Below are positions 21,701 through 32,888 of a DNA stretch of 64,000 nucleotides, in pieces; positions within the stretch are counted from its first letter, which is position 1, and every line of letters starts with the position of its first letter. The notes under the pieces were generated by a model. That model saw only the letters and a program-made list of their open reading frames with translations. It was not told where the DNA came from and did not search any database. The DNA comes from Karstenula rhodostoma CBS 690.94 (lineage: Eukaryota > Ascomycota > Dothideomycetes > Pleosporales > Didymosphaeriaceae), in the NCBI GenBank assembly GCA_010093485.1, contig MU001499.1, positions 248,001-312,000 of the forward strand, written 5' to 3'. The translations under genes were made by a program, and so were the position numbers.

Positions 21701-22329
21701 CGAGTGCAAGGGACGCCGCGGGCAAGACCCTCACACAGGCGAACTTTATTTCGCTCAAGAACCCCGCGCGCGCCCGTGGCAGCAGAGAGGGCTCGGCCGC
21801 GATCCCACCACCCGCCGCCGAAGAGCTCGACGCAGAGTTCCTGGCTGCGCTCCCCGAGGACGTGCGGCGCGAGATCGTTGAAGAGCACAAGCGCAAGAAG
21901 TTGCAAGCGTCTCGCCTTGCCCTGGCGAAGACGCGCAGGGCGGCACAACCAAGCGTGCATGTCCCGCGGCCGCCGCAGATCGTCACGGTGCCGCGTCCAC
22001 CACGGCCAACCTTCACGATGAACAAGCTGCACGACAAGCATGACCTGCGCCTTGCGCTCAAAGACTGGATCCGGGAGTTTGGCGAGGAAGGCCCGTACGA
22101 GGAGGACGTCGGCGCGCTGGCGAAGTACCTGGGCCGTGTTGTGACCGAGGAGCGGGACATGTTCAAGGCGGTTGCGGTGGTGAAGTGGTTTGAGTGGATT
22201 ATCGGCGACTTCGCGGACGCGGACGCGCGGTTTGAGAAGAAGAGGTGGGAGGAGGCGCTGGGGAGTGTGAAGGATGGGGTGCAGATGGCTGCTGCGGAGC
22301 GGGGGTTGGGGGAGGTTAGGTTTGTTTGA
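18706..22329 (+). CDS. REV1: DNA repair protein Rev1, Y-family deoxycytidyl transferase
   Basis: Translesion polymerase that inserts dCMP opposite lesions and scaffolds polymerase zeta in the nucleus. Single exon, 1207 aa. BRCT at about 65-150 (IFKGIVAHVNGYTQPSLIDL, WVVDSIEAGKLLPW). Catalytic core from about 394 (VLHVDFDSFFAAVS, SVSIDEALIDVS, with Asp and Asp-Glu metal ligands), then little-finger region. Three ubiquitin-binding-motif-like segments follow at about 864, 923 and 1047 (AELPEDIRSKLL, AALPPDVRAEIL, AALPEDVRREIV). A C-terminal helical domain (about 1100-1207) would bind partner polymerases. The start follows GACC-ATG and gives a normal family N-terminus. Confidence 0.97.
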   Translation: MGSRLENNSDSVRKRIAKHTFDDEDGDEYGGSKFGGFPEYFRRKKIKLQNLDAELRSQSTDKPQIFKGIVAHVNGYTQPSLIDLHTLIVQHGGGFLQYLDGKTTVTHIIASSLTPKKAIEFRRYRIVKPAWVVDSIEAGKLLPWNSYRVIDEGENQKVLAFDNGKVSSASNKKAQGYRDQSDKSWYTSQLRSSQFDGPASTPTPMGSMRPRFSRERLPTPGDEIEEDLPPSHQPEHESFDRSWVEQLKDAARAPETLVTPPKTSPTPEDPPNEAVPTAQDSVPQDNHDLYTHPDEEAIQYPAAQERVAKAAQDESIVKGRPLTAEEHNAILLQDPKIRKSTVVDPNFLEQYYRESRLHHLSTWKADLKSQLQALASERSLSQKATQKRRAGARRYVLHVDFDSFFAAVSLKKNPQYKDKPAVVAHGNGSGSEIASCNYPARKFGVKNGMWMKRALDLCPDLKILPYDFPAYEDASRAFYDVILATGGIVQSVSIDEALIDVSNLCIGIGGSDGESVSEGSIYREQAKAEEMAQSLRDEVRARTGCNVSVGIGGNILLAKVALRKAKPAGQYQIKPEEALDFIGELQVQDLPGVAWSIGGKLEEIGIKFVKDIRDFAKERLVQTLGPKTGEKLWEYSRGIDRVEVGEQVVRKSVSAEVNWGVRFENQEQAEEFIGSLCGELQKRLLKEKVKGKQFTMKIMRRSPDAPLDPPKHLGHGKCDTLNKSLVLGVATNAKEVLTKEALSILKGFGISPGELRGIGVQMTKLEPMKSATDGSLESSQRRLQFRAGPAEPKQVRKPPAVVDDIDPIQDDPVTPRKPRAAVEDEHVAFGPPELNHSTPSRRPLNMMGTQFIMPTQVDPKVLAELPEDIRSKLLRQGRQSTTTPATPKTPKDFREITPSPRKGLPFALTALPAQSQLDPEILAALPPDVRAEILSQYAAAGATPYSPSRRPKHIDQTLLPQSPRKNRLIGIPAKRPIVAPVKRGRGRPPRSALAAAALASARDAAGKTLTQANFISLKNPARARGSREGSAAIPPPAAEELDAEFLAALPEDVRREIVEEHKRKKLQASRLALAKTRRAAQPSVHVPRPPQIVTVPRPPRPTFTMNKLHDKHDLRLALKDWIREFGEEGPYEEDVGALAKYLGRVVTEERDMFKAVAVVKWFEWIIGDFADADARFEKKRWEEALGSVKDGVQMAAAERGLGEVRFV

Positions 22330-22572
22330 TAGAGCCGGAGAGTGTCATGCGAGCAAGTTGCTCGATAGTGAAGATGATTATGATATCCAATGATGAAACG
22401 TTATGCGCTTTGGCGATCGCTTTCCACATCTTGGTAGCCAACCAGTCTGCATTACTGACCGCTTTCAGTCACTTGATTGCGCCGAGTGAACACGGCATCC
22501 CAGTCGAATCTCCCTACAACTGCATTCACGGCAATCCCTCTCCCCTCAACGCTGACGTTCGAGACGTCGAGT

Positions 22573-23465
22573 TTAATGTCTAGCTGCTTGTCTGCCGCTT
22601 CGAAGAACCCATTGATAGCCTGTCCATCCTCTTTTCACCGTCACCCCTTTGATCTTAGCACCAGTGCGTTGGTACACTGCCTTGCTGAGCGCTTCCTCAC
22701 AGAATTGGCGGAATGATTCGATCAAGGCCTTTTGATGCTGTAGCTCGTGTATCAACTCTTGTTTGGCCTTTTTCGATTCTTCGTCGAGGAGGCTTTGCGG
22801 AGGTTGCTGCTGCTCAGTATTCTCCCTTGGCGTGTTTGCAGTAAGACTCAGTTCGTGCAGGCTCTCATCTATGCCGGTTCGTTCTCTTTCGGCAGACAGT
22901 ATGTCGTTTTTGATTTTCTTCTCATTCTGTTCCAGCATCATGGCCTTCATCTCTTCTATCATGAATGTTTGGCGGGTGTTGATCAGCCTGGTTTCTAGTG
23001 TTAGCTGATGATGGTTCATTATCTCGCGGGGATTACGCGCACATTCTCTGTCTGTAGAGCGACTATGAGTATAGCCTTACACGTCTCCAGCTCCCCCCGG
23101 AAAGCTTGCACCTTACTGAGACCCCACAACGAGCACCGATCCACCCAAAATGTTTTATCTTCTGTGGAGTTGCGCATCCAGTGTTTGAGAAGATCGTTGA
23201 AGCGATCGCAGGCTTCTTTGCAGTTATTAAGGCTGGCTGAGACATGTCGACTGCTGGCTCCACTGCTGTTTTGCACGGTTGTGTCGGTCGGCAGCTCTTT
23301 AGCTTCTTAGAGTGTGGCGTTAAGGGCTATAAGGTCTACCCTGATTTTCTTTATGGTTTTGGGGGCGGATTTAATGTTGTTAATTATCGTAATAACAAAA
23401 TGTGCACTCTATGTGGTGGTCACGATCGCTAGGACGCTGGCAGTGATACTGAGGGCTTTAGGCAT
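22573..23465 (-). pseudogene. RIP-damaged gene of the fungal PigL_N-like N-terminal domain family
   Basis: Frame from ATG at 23465 begins MPKALSITASVLAIVTTT and then meets TAG (23411-23409, likely CAG before mutation). It resumes SAHFVITIINNIKSAPKT, meets TAA (23309-23307, likely CAA), and resumes EAKELPTDTT...WVDRCSLWGLSKVQAFRGEL to a third stop at 23021-23019. A second frame carries the helical tail (ERERTGIDESLHELSLTA...FCEEALSKAVYQRTGAKIKG). The layout resembles the azaphilone-cluster protein L N-terminal domain family of fungi, recalled not searched. Stops that fit C-to-T changes point to RIP. A degenerate intron near 22980-23030 may explain the frame change. Confidence 0.7.
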
Positions 23466-24188
23466 GGTGGATAAAAATAGACAAGGCTATCAGTACTAAG
23501 ATATGCGCAAGTAAAGCCACGGTTATCTTTGAGTAACCCACCATCACTCAGTTGTACCCGATACGAGCTCAGCTTTTTGAAATTTGAAAAACAAGGCAAA
23601 CGCACGTCTCAGCCTCGCTGGGAGCGCCTATTTCCCAACTGCGCCTTGTACACGAAGCAAAAGCCTGGCTTACTAGCCGCAAATTTACAAATCACATCCC
23701 GTTGACACCTGAAAGTTCTTTTTAAAGGAGCCTTTAACATTGGTCTAGAGAGGGTTGATAAGTCTTTTCCGTGAAGAAACAGCGAGGCTATTTAGCAGCT
23801 GCCCAGTGCACCCTGCAGCTTATCTACACGAGGTGCGGGGCTTACAGCTAGAGACATGAGGACAGGCCAATAGTTCGCTTTTGATAAAGCCGTGTTATTT
23901 ACTGTAGTTATAGCTATATCCTTTAGCAGTAGGTCCTCTAGAGTAGGGATACTATAATATAATAAAATTATACTAATGTCTAAGAAAGATAAACCTATAC
24001 TTTAATAAAATATAAAAGCCCCTATTATTAAGTAAATATATATTATTCTATCTAGGCTAAGAAGTCCCTACAGCCAAAAGATAGAGCTATAACCATAGTA
24101 TTGAGAGCTGATCGCATCGACTAACAGCGAATCCCCGCTGTTATGTATTTTTATTTTTTGATGCTTTGTAGTCATCCCGTTCTTTTTT

Positions 24189-24222
<34 letters not shown>

Positions 24223-24727
24223 CTTAAAGACTTTATTTTTGCTACACCTTACTTGTATATCTAGTTCTCTGCTTCTAAACTATTAATTCTCAGTAGATAT
24301 CTGCCTGGGTAGACTCATGGTGATTCCATAGATTGAGGGATCCGTTGACACTTCCTACGGCTGACCAGTACATATGTGCCAGACGCCTCTGATTATTGGT
24401 CGCTTATCCCTGCAGATCGAACCTTGTGATGGTGGGCACACACGGACTACCCAATCGACCAGGCCATCCGCGCGGAAGATGTAACCATAATGCGCCACCT
24501 CGGTTGCGAAACAGTAATCAACCAATGAGTCTCAATCTAAGCTAGAAAATGCCGGGTTAGGAATATAGCGTCGGGGCTCAATACAAAGTCCAGAGCGTGT
24601 TGGCGCCAGGCTGAGCTTTTGTACAACTCGAAGTATCGCAAGTTAGTATTCAAATGGGACGCGACTCGTCTCAGCCTTTGTCTCTATTTCCATCGGCTGT
24701 ACAATCCGCCTTCAATCTCGAAACAAC
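23466..24727. other. AT-rich decayed intergenic region
   Basis: About 1.26 kb. 23890-24110 is extremely rich in TA, AT and short T/A runs with almost no coding potential, as in RIP-mutated transposon relics. A (CCAG) microsatellite lies at 24189-24222. No identifiable element end or transposase remains. Confidence 0.6.
24189..24222. repeat. (CCAG)n microsatellite
   Basis: About eight and a half perfect tandem CCAG units directly after a T-rich stretch. Confidence 0.95.
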
Positions 24728-25586
24728 ATGGCTGATGACTTTCCAACAACCTACCTGCCACTAACGAGCACATTCACTCCTCCGGCAGACTGCTGGCAAA
24801 CGCCGAAGATCAGTTATGACAGCACACAATGGTTCGTCGCACCGGGCGCCTTCACGCCGAGCTGCTTCCCACCCGCTTTCCCACTCTCGGAGACCTCAAT
24901 CGTATACTCGCCCGGCATCTGCCCAGTAGGATGGACAAGCGCTTGTGACTCTTCGGTCACCATGGACAGCTCCACGCTGGACGTGGTGAACTGCTGTCCT
25001 GAGTAAGGAAGCGATACCCTTGAAAGACGTCCGGCTAACGCGACGATCCACAAGGTCGATGCGATGCGGACACGCTCTGCACGCCTGGGAGTCCTCCCTG
25101 GGCTGCGTGTCGGCGTACCCCATTGATACATCTGCATGGTCGCTCTCCCCAGCACCGTTTGTGAGTTCCATGTATCATCGCCAGATTAAGATCGTAGAGG
25201 CACAGGTACGCGTTCCAAGCCCTCGCGCAGCAGCACGATACTCAATCATTGTTCAGACTACTACTTCCTCGGTGACCTCTTCAGCGAGCTCAGACTCAAC
25301 GTCTTCCCGAGGCTCGACTTCAATCCCCCCAAATACTGCAATCACGGCGACGAGCAGCGCGAACACGCCTACGAGCACGCCCACAAGCACGCGAGGCAAC
25401 ACACCAGGCGGAGGAGAGTTGTCAAAGGGCACGATAGCCGGAATAGCGATTGGCGCGGTCGTCGGGGTCGCTGTTATCGCGACGCTCGCCTATATTGCAT
25501 GGGTTTGGAAGAGAAAGCAAACTGGGCAGGTGTCGATGCTGGCGTACGGAGAGCTGCCAGAGTATATAGGGAATAAGCGCGGTTAA
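24728..25586 (+). CDS. Single-pass membrane protein with Ser/Thr-rich stalk (cell-surface type)
   Basis: Exons 24728-25002 and 25055-25586 (52-bp GT-AG intron with GGCTAACG branch) sum to 807 nt, 268 aa. The N-terminal part is cysteine-bearing (ADCW, SCFPPAF, GICPVGW, ACDSS, NCC, MRCG, LGC). Then comes a Ser/Thr-rich stalk (SSVTSSASSDSTSS, TPTSTPTSTRGNT), one strong transmembrane helix (GTIAGIAIGAVVGVAVIATL) and a basic cytoplasmic tail (KRKQ). No classical signal peptide is seen at the start. This matches a common fungal surface-protein layout of unknown function, sometimes with wall-sensor roles. Codon use looks normal. Confidence 0.8.
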
Positions 25587-26070
25587 ATGAAAGGAATGAT
25601 AGGCTGTTTATATACAAATCTGAATCGGTTCTTATCTATATCGTTTTCTGATTGTTGACTCAAACTACAAAGTAGTGTCCCGTAAAGCGATAGACAAATA
25701 TGGACGTGGACTGCCGTCCAAAAGTGATACAAAAGGAAGCGTTATAAGTGGATAGACAAGGTTAGGTAAGCAAGCAAGGCTTTTCTCCCCCATATGAATT
25801 ATCCTCTGTACTACATCCATGTGCATAGTCTCGATCCGTACGGCCATCTCGTAATCGAGAATCACTGCTGAGTTGTTTCGCACGTGACAATTTCTTTAAG
25901 CAGGCGCATGGCGTGCGGTAGTACCCAGTTCAGGGCGCAGCGGCGGGGTACGAATCAGATGTGCGCACAGGCCACGGATAATCTGTTGTGACGTTATGAA
26001 GCTTCTGTCACAAAGCAACACAAGCAACCGTGCGACACCCTTTGTGCTAATCCCATGATTTCCCTATGGT
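25587..26070. other. Intergenic with dispersed repeat copy B
   Basis: 484 bp. It starts with the 3' end of the surface-protein gene, then the repeat at 25643-25782. No gene is seen in the remainder. Confidence 0.55.
25643..25782. repeat. Dispersed repeat, copy B
   Basis: Same unit as 15756-15877, beginning GTTTTCTGATTGTTGACT, with the extra block GTGGACTG and a longer end (GGTTAGGTAAGCAAGCAAGG). Copy B keeps C or G at most positions where copy A has T or A, so A looks more mutated. Confidence 0.85.
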
Positions 26071-27168
26071 ATGACTGCAACGTCTATAATATATGCTAGT
26101 TATGACAACCAGGCATGTTTTTTGGTCGCTGACTCTTCCCAGGAAAAGATTGCAGCTGGGTACTCTGCTCTTATGACTTTCACGCCCTACACGGAACGTA
26201 ACCCTTATGGAACGTTTGATCAGTACCAAACCATCTCGTCTTCGAGTGAATATGCAAACTTGAGCCTCGAGGAGTTGAGGCTGGAAGACTACAAACACGG
26301 AAGAACGGAAGACCCGAGGCCGATTAACGGTGAGATCGCTATGCACTCTCTGGAAATGCCACTAACACAAAGGCCCAGTATTCCCAAATATGAATAGAGA
26401 AGGGCATTTCAGCTTTGATCTGTACGTCTCCGTCCATCATAATTCGCAGGCCACTGACATGAAAGACTCCGAGGCCCTGGAATAGAGATCTGTGTCGGAG
26501 TGTCATCCTCAAGTGCGCACACTAGTACTCACGATGTGTGGTGCCTCCCCAGAAGATTAATATCACACTTCTCCCCGTTCTTAAAGGCCGCCCATGAACG
26601 CGATTTCAAGGAACGCCAAGAATCTCGAATTAAGCTTCCAGAAGACGATGCCAGGGTGTTTGACCTCTTCGTCCAATGGATGTATTACGGTGAATACGCT
26701 ATAGCTTCAGCATTTGCGGAGTCGCAACGACCAGGCGACAGGGTCAGCATACATGCGAGATGCTGGACACTTGGTGATAAGCTTCTCTGTACCGACTTCA
26801 AAAATTATGCCATGGGTCATCTTCACCGTCAACACACAACAGCTTTTCCTCGTAGGCCCGTCACTACACAAGACGTCAATTACGCATGCGAGAACAGCGT
26901 TGCCAATTCAAAGTTGAGGAAGTTCTATTTCGCTTTCGTTATCGAACACTTCGACAACCTAGATCGCTTGCAGGGAAGCACAGAGGAGTGGGATGAGGTA
27001 TGGCTGGCGCATGCTGATTTGAGGCTGCTCTTGCTTCAGAATCTCAGAACGGCAGTGGAAGAACGAGCCACTGTCGGGAACGATACAGATTATTTCGACC
27101 GGTATGATGCTCTTGTAGCATCCTCAGAGGAGCACTCGCAGGGAACGATTACGCATCCATCCGTATGA
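26071..27168 (+). CDS. BTB/POZ domain protein
   Basis: Exons 26071-26329, 26379-26421, 26466-27168 sum to 1005 nt, 334 aa, in frame. Each intron is short with a branch-like ACTAAC or ACTGAC. The N-terminal part has the motif common before fungal BTB domains (GTFDQYQTISS, LSLEELRLEDYKHGR). A BTB fold follows from about residue 105: GIEICVG, then PRRLISHFSPFLKAA, FKERQESRIKLPEDDARVFD and FVQWMYYGEY. The C-terminal part is helical. Likely a protein-protein adaptor. Cullin binding is possible from the fold but not shown. The middle 43-bp exon is inferred from frame and motif continuity. Confidence 0.8.
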
Positions 27169-28724
27169 TTTACTATCTGATGATTACGAGGACTGCCAAG
27201 ACCAGAACGATATGGAAGGATTGAATTTGTCATGCATTTGCGGGCTATAAAATAGGCGAAGCAACATGTACCCATTTAGATATTGTGGCTGTCTATGTCG
27301 ATGTCGACCTTGCCAATATCAGGCAGCAGATTGATTGATACCTTGTTTCCGTCACCTGTTGTTCACAATAGTGGCGTCCCTCCAGACTGGTCTTTGTGTT
27401 TGTAGATTGGGTTTGGCTTCCATTCGGCGGAGCGCTCTAAACGGGGAGCCACCACGACAACATTTTCCACTACCGTCTTAATTTATTGCAAGCACCCGCC
27501 GTCACCAGCGACTCCGTTATAGAGCATCGCTTCCTTCTATCAATCCTTTATCGATATCGTTGGCGCAATCACTGAAATCGAACGATGCTTCTGGGCATAG
27601 GTCGCGAGTGTGCGCGTTGAGTTGGAATAGCCGCCGCAAGCAACATACAAAAATCGAGTGCGGGAAGAAAAGAAGAAGCCGACAGCTGTGAAGTTCGTCA
27701 ATTTTCTAGTCACCTGGTAGGACACGATTTTTTTTCATGCTCAATGCCATTTGTCGCCCCTATCAAAATCTAAAATAGGCTGAATAGTGTAGCACAGACA
27801 AGCGTTACCTCGCTTTTCGTTTTCTGCATGGGGGGTTCTCCTGGTCTACGGGAGAGACGTCAGCTTCGCAGCTTGAATGAAGCTCCTGTTCTAGAGGTAG
27901 AGCAGGTCTACATTCAACTCGAGGCTGGCTGTGGGGTATATGGCCAAATCAAGGTAATGCTCGCGTCTTCACTGCAAATGTGACTGATACAAAAACGACT
28001 GAAATTCTAGCGTACACTATCCAACTTACTCTTCTATACTGGCAGTCTTTTGGCCTTTTAACTGATTGTCCCCATACCCACTGGGCAACCGAAATCAGGC
28101 GGGAGGTGTGGAGAGTTACACCTCTTTTATAAAGCCTCTCGCTAAACCGCGAGGTAACATTATCCGCGTAGATCTGTCTTAAACCCAGTTTAGTTTAAAT
28201 AATAGTAATGCATATCGCAATTGTTAATAATGTCTCTGCAGCTAGTTAGCCTGTTATCCTAGTTATTATCAATGTCCAGAGCGTTGCGTCGTGAACAGGA
28301 GACTTGAGGGGAATTGATTCGGTCCAAGAAGCCATTCTGTTCCTCCTGGCTTTCATTTATTCCTTGGCACTACATCTAGCTGCAAGTCGACTATGAAGCT
28401 ACGATAAGGCTGACGGGGCAATGTCTTATATAATCACAGGCTACGCGGTAGTCGCAACAATGTTTTCATCACGTGACGTTCTCTACTACCAGCCCTGAAG
28501 TCTGTGCGTGTTCTTATAAGATTCTGCCACAGATAAAAAACGCGGCGACCAAAGGCATTGAATCGAAAGAAGACTAACTAGCTTGTGTATACCAATAGGC
28601 TCTCAAGTAAGCAGAGATTCTGATTCATTAAAAACCCAACCAAGATAAACAAAAGCGGACATGATGAAAATATCAGTTTCGTTGAAGCAATCACTCTCTC
28701 AGATCTAACCAACGTAATATGGCT
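27169..28724. other. Intergenic, no supported gene
   Basis: About 1.55 kb of mixed composition. A hairpin-like GAGGTGT...ACACCTC lies near 28105-28130. Short decayed-looking coding words appear around 27840-27960 but no continuous frame or domain was found. Confidence 0.5.
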
Positions 28725-31700
28725 TCAGCTCACAGCACACGTCTCTCCAGGAGAATTCCGGTCCACATAGCTGTCCCTGAAGGTCTGTGAGCCGCTGAAC
28801 TGGCTGGAAAACTCGGAATTCAGTGTTCGATGCATGTCAGAGACAGGAAAGTACGGTGCGATTGCAGCGCGAACGCAATGCTTCAAGATATCTTTGTCTT
28901 TGACCTTTCTAGTCTCGTAATCGGCTGGAAATTCTCCCCGGCCACATGAACACAGAAGTTGTTCGGGATCGCTCATACCAAACTTGTATTCACAGGAAGG
29001 TAAGTGTGCCCGGTCGCGACAACGTTCCACAAACGCCCTTGTGGCTTTCTTCCAAAGGACAAGCTCATCAGCAGAGACGACGATCATAGTAGCGACATCC
29101 CCGGCAAAGGGTTTCAAGCTTTCTTCCTGAAGTTGCGATCTTGTGCAGAGGTACACAGCAGCGTCAAGAACTATGCTCTGGTTCGCGAGATCAAGCCGAA
29201 GCGCAGATACGGCGATTAGCATGTGGATATTGTCGTCGTGGGTTCTGACTTGGAAGTCAAAACATTGCTGCTTCCCGTCAATTCCCGCAACGTGCGAGAA
29301 CATGCGCGAAAGGGAGTTTTTGAAACGTGCATGCGCGTCGTTTTGCCAGACGGGCACCGCTACACCGATATGATGTAGACATCTCTCCTTTTCGGAGTAC
29401 ATGAGTGGTAAGATGTCTAGTATCCAGCCCAGGTTTGATGGCTTCTTGAGAGAGACGCTCGGTAGACGATCGAGGCTGATATAAGGGAGGTTTTTGAGCT
29501 CCGAAAATCCATTGTGAGTGGCCATTGGAAACATGTATTCTGGGCGCATAGATGTTGCCTTGCGGGATTCAACCGGAGCAGAGAATTCCACACGACCTTT
29601 CTTCTTCATAATCTTCGTCATGCCTCCAATCATATTCAAGGGGACCGGGAGGTCTATCAGTGGGAGGCAAGACTCGATTCCAAAGTCGACACAGAGGGAA
29701 AACGGTGATGGTTGCTTCACACTGACATTTTTCGATGACTTGAACAGCTGTAGTGCCTCCTCAGAACGAAAATCGATGCCAACGGTGACGGAGCCAATTG
29801 CTCCCTCTTCTCCAATTGAAGCACGCAAGGCTATTGAGGCGGCATTCGTATTCAGTGTGTGCAGCGTTGAAGGCAATTGGCCACGAGGGATACTTGCGCA
29901 AGACACTGACATGGAGCCTTCAGTATTGGGACGATGGCGAGAAATCAAGACATCATTCGCTGCTAGCGTTGTCGTATGGATTTCAAGGAACATGCCGAAT
30001 TGCTGGGTGAACCTCACGCTAGCTGGAGTTGATTTCAGGGCAAATATCACCTCCGTTGACAGAGTAGGATCATCAAGGACCATCCAAGTGGGCACCAGGG
30101 TAGAGACTATGAGCGATGTGTTGCCTTCCCATCTTTTATCGTCAGGCGTGACGGCGATAATGAAGTCATCTGAAGCTTTTTGTCCTGAAGTGCGAATGTC
30201 GCCAAAGCCGAGTTGAATGTCGGAAAAGATATTTTGCCAGCTTCCGCGAGGACATTGCATCATTATATGGCACACCGGGGTTCCTGTCTGGTTGGCTGCA
30301 GTATTACGGAAGAAAGCCAGCTTGTCGCGCGGCACTACGAGCGTAAGGCATAGTGTTGAAGGTATATCGCGCCAATTGCGAAGGGGACCCTCGAGCAAGC
30401 TACGCTGCAAAGTAGTCAGATCTGGTACATGAGCCGAATTCGGAAGGAGTCCAAAATTGTCAAGATGCAAGAAGAGTTCCTGTAAGTAGTGTCGACCCAT
30501 ATTGAGCAATGGGTCTGCGAGCACGTAATCCTGGAAAGTACAAATGAAGCGGTCCCAGTCCACGATCTCGTTGTTCTTGAGAAGTCGCAGCAGCGCCGCT
30601 ATGCCAGCTCGGGAATAATGCATGTTTGGACCCACCAGTACACCAAGAGGATCCCTAAACCTGAGCGCCCAGCTTTCGTCTTTGAACATTTGTACGTATA
30701 TGCTGTAGATAAGCATGGCAAGCTCCTCATGGTCAAATCCAATACGATGCATGGCTCTCCTCCAAATCGTGCGATCTTGCCGCCTACTGTCGTTCGTCGG
30801 GAAAGGGACAGTGTTGGTCCAGAATTGAATAGGCTGAAGACTGAACAAGGCGGCCACTGTAGGAATATCACCGTGGAGGTCTTCCTCGAGGCGGTCATTT
30901 GTGTTGCTCGATGATCCCAAGGTCTCCGTGTGGACGACCGCGTCCGGCTTCGAAAGAGGCACACATGCTGTGAAGATATTGAGAAGTTTTAGATGATCTC
31001 CCAAATTTGATGTGTCGATGATGTTGAACGCAGTTGGCGCAGGCTCGTCCTGAGAGTATTCATCTGAATCAAGATCTAGAGTTTGGTACTGCCTTCGGTC
31101 ACGATACCACGATGCAGGCAAAGCGTTCTTGTGAGCTCGATGATGCTGCAAGACGTGACAAAGCGCCAGCGCATCAGCTGCAACAAACCTCAGGCAGATG
31201 CGCTTTCTGTTGAATCGGAAAGACGCTCCCCAGGCAGCAAACTCAGTCAAAGCTGCTGCACATTCGGGCGAAAGCTTTTCAACCCCTGGTCCGGGCTGCA
31301 ATGGCGAGTGCTGGGCCAAGGCGTTGCGACTCGATTCCTGATGGAAACCCAGTAGGGGATTCAAGGCGTAATGTAATGTCAGCTCACGATTCGACACACC
31401 AAGCATAGGATTTGGGTGTGCCGCAGCTGCACGCGTCTGCCGGTCGCCCATAACTAGGCCAGTTTCCCAATAGACTGCCCCCTCGTTTGAATTCGTTCCG
31501 ATTCTCTCTTTTCGATTATTGCGTGCAGTAAGGAACCCGGCCTTGAGCTGCTTTTGTTGCACTTTGAAACGCTTTCCGTGTGAAGGACGAATTGCGTAGA
31601 ACTTCCACATATCAGCCACTCGGTTGAAAGTGATGATATCGCAAAATCGGATGATGTCTCCATACGGCCCTTTGCGCCAGTCCTCAATCGATCGTGACGT

Positions 31701-32165
31701 ATTTTGGAGCTTGTCGGCCTGCTCTCGTAGTAGATCCAGCGACTTGGCGTCAAGCTTCATATGATAGTAGATGTTCCATATGCAAACAGTCGAAGCTCCA
31801 TCCGTGTCGTCGAGGAAAAGAGTATAGAGAATAATGTTCCTTGCTAGGGAATACTCAGCGCAAGTAAAAAGCGAAATTGTATTTGCTTACCCAAAATTTC
31901 TGCTTCTACATCACAGCATGTAATATCGAGTCGGCGACCGTCTAAGCTGTATTAAGGCATGACGAAGTGGACACGGAATTCGCAGTGACTTACAGTTTTC
32001 TGATTCAGAGTAGACGGTGAAGAGAACGTTGCGACTATCTCCGCAGCCAAGAAGAAGTAACGAGGCATCTTGGTCGGGGGCTATGTATTGAGTTAGACTG
32101 ATGGCAGGTGTGTTACCAAAAGGGTAAAAGTGGGTAAGCGTCTGAATAAGGGCTGGGGTTAGCAT
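28725..32165 (-). CDS. DUF4470 domain protein with C-terminal cysteine cluster
   Basis: Exons 32165-31994, 31941-31891, 31843-28725 sum to 3342 nt, 1113 aa; introns 52 and 47 bp. The N-terminal 110 residues are a DUF4470 domain (FYPFGNTPAISLTQ, DASLLLLGCGDSRNVLFTVY, GRRLDITCCDVEAEILARNI, LYTLFLDD), a family often joined to MYND zinc fingers in fungi. The long middle has no recognised fold. Near residues 1045-1070 a Cys-rich stretch (SCEYKF, LCSCGRGEFP) resembles the tail of those proteins. No full MYND finger is evident. The function is unknown. The acceptor of intron 1 is taken at CTTAG, which alone keeps the domain in frame. Confidence 0.85.
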
Positions 32166-32888
32166 GATTCCTTCGAAGCAGCTAGAGAACGCACGAAGGA
32201 GAGGAGAGACTCACTTAAAGTCTTGTAGAAAGAGCGGAACGCAGGCTTATCTTGCCCCGCCCTGCGGAATGGTTCGGCAACGTCCAGAAGGTGCTTGGGT
32301 GATTGCCACTGGTTCTGCAAGCTTGAGCATTGGCACTCACCCTTGCAATTTCCCCGCCCTTGAACAACTCTTATCGTATCTTTTCAGATCGTAACCATGA
32401 ACACAGTGCCGAAGATGACAGCTCATGAAAGGCTACAGCAAAATTCTAAACCATCCTCACATGTTCTTCAGCTGCACCCAGGTCTTTGTTGATTCTTTTC
32501 ATGACGACCCGAAGGGTTTTCGTTAGTTAGTTCGCTGAAGAGGGCAAATGCATTCCTTGCGCCCATTCCGCTGAGCATTCATACTCGCCATCCAATTTAG
32601 GATTTCCTGCATGTGCCTCCCAGGTCTCGCAGTCGTTTGTTCACTAGATACCTGTAACTCTACAGTGGTACCTAGCTATACAGCTTATAAGCTCTTGCTA
32701 ATAGCATTCTAATTTATTCATTTTAGTAGGCTCTAAGTTATCGTTTATAGCACTAGCTTCCTTCTTTCTATCCTCTAGGTATCCCTAAGTATCTATAGTA
32801 TTCTAAACTAATTATATAGTTATAGTAGCCCTAGAAGTCTAGTAGCGATAGGCCTAATAATTAATAGCTATTATATACTTCGGCAACC
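32166..32888. other. Intergenic leading into AT-rich decayed DNA
   Basis: The first half is ordinary upstream sequence of the DUF4470 gene. 32640-32880 is strongly TA-rich and looks RIP-mutated. It abuts a truncated DUF6594 frame. Confidence 0.5.
32640..32880. repeat. AT-rich, RIP-like repeat relic
   Basis: Dense TATA, TAGTA and CTATAG words with hardly any CG dinucleotide, unlike the flanks. No inverted or direct ends were recognised. Its right end coincides with the point where the DUF6594 homology starts mid-protein. Confidence 0.55.

Noticed and set aside
21585..22166. Several overlapping frames on both strands at the REV1 3' end
   Set aside because: GC-rich coding sequence keeps other frames open; only the REV1 frame has domains.
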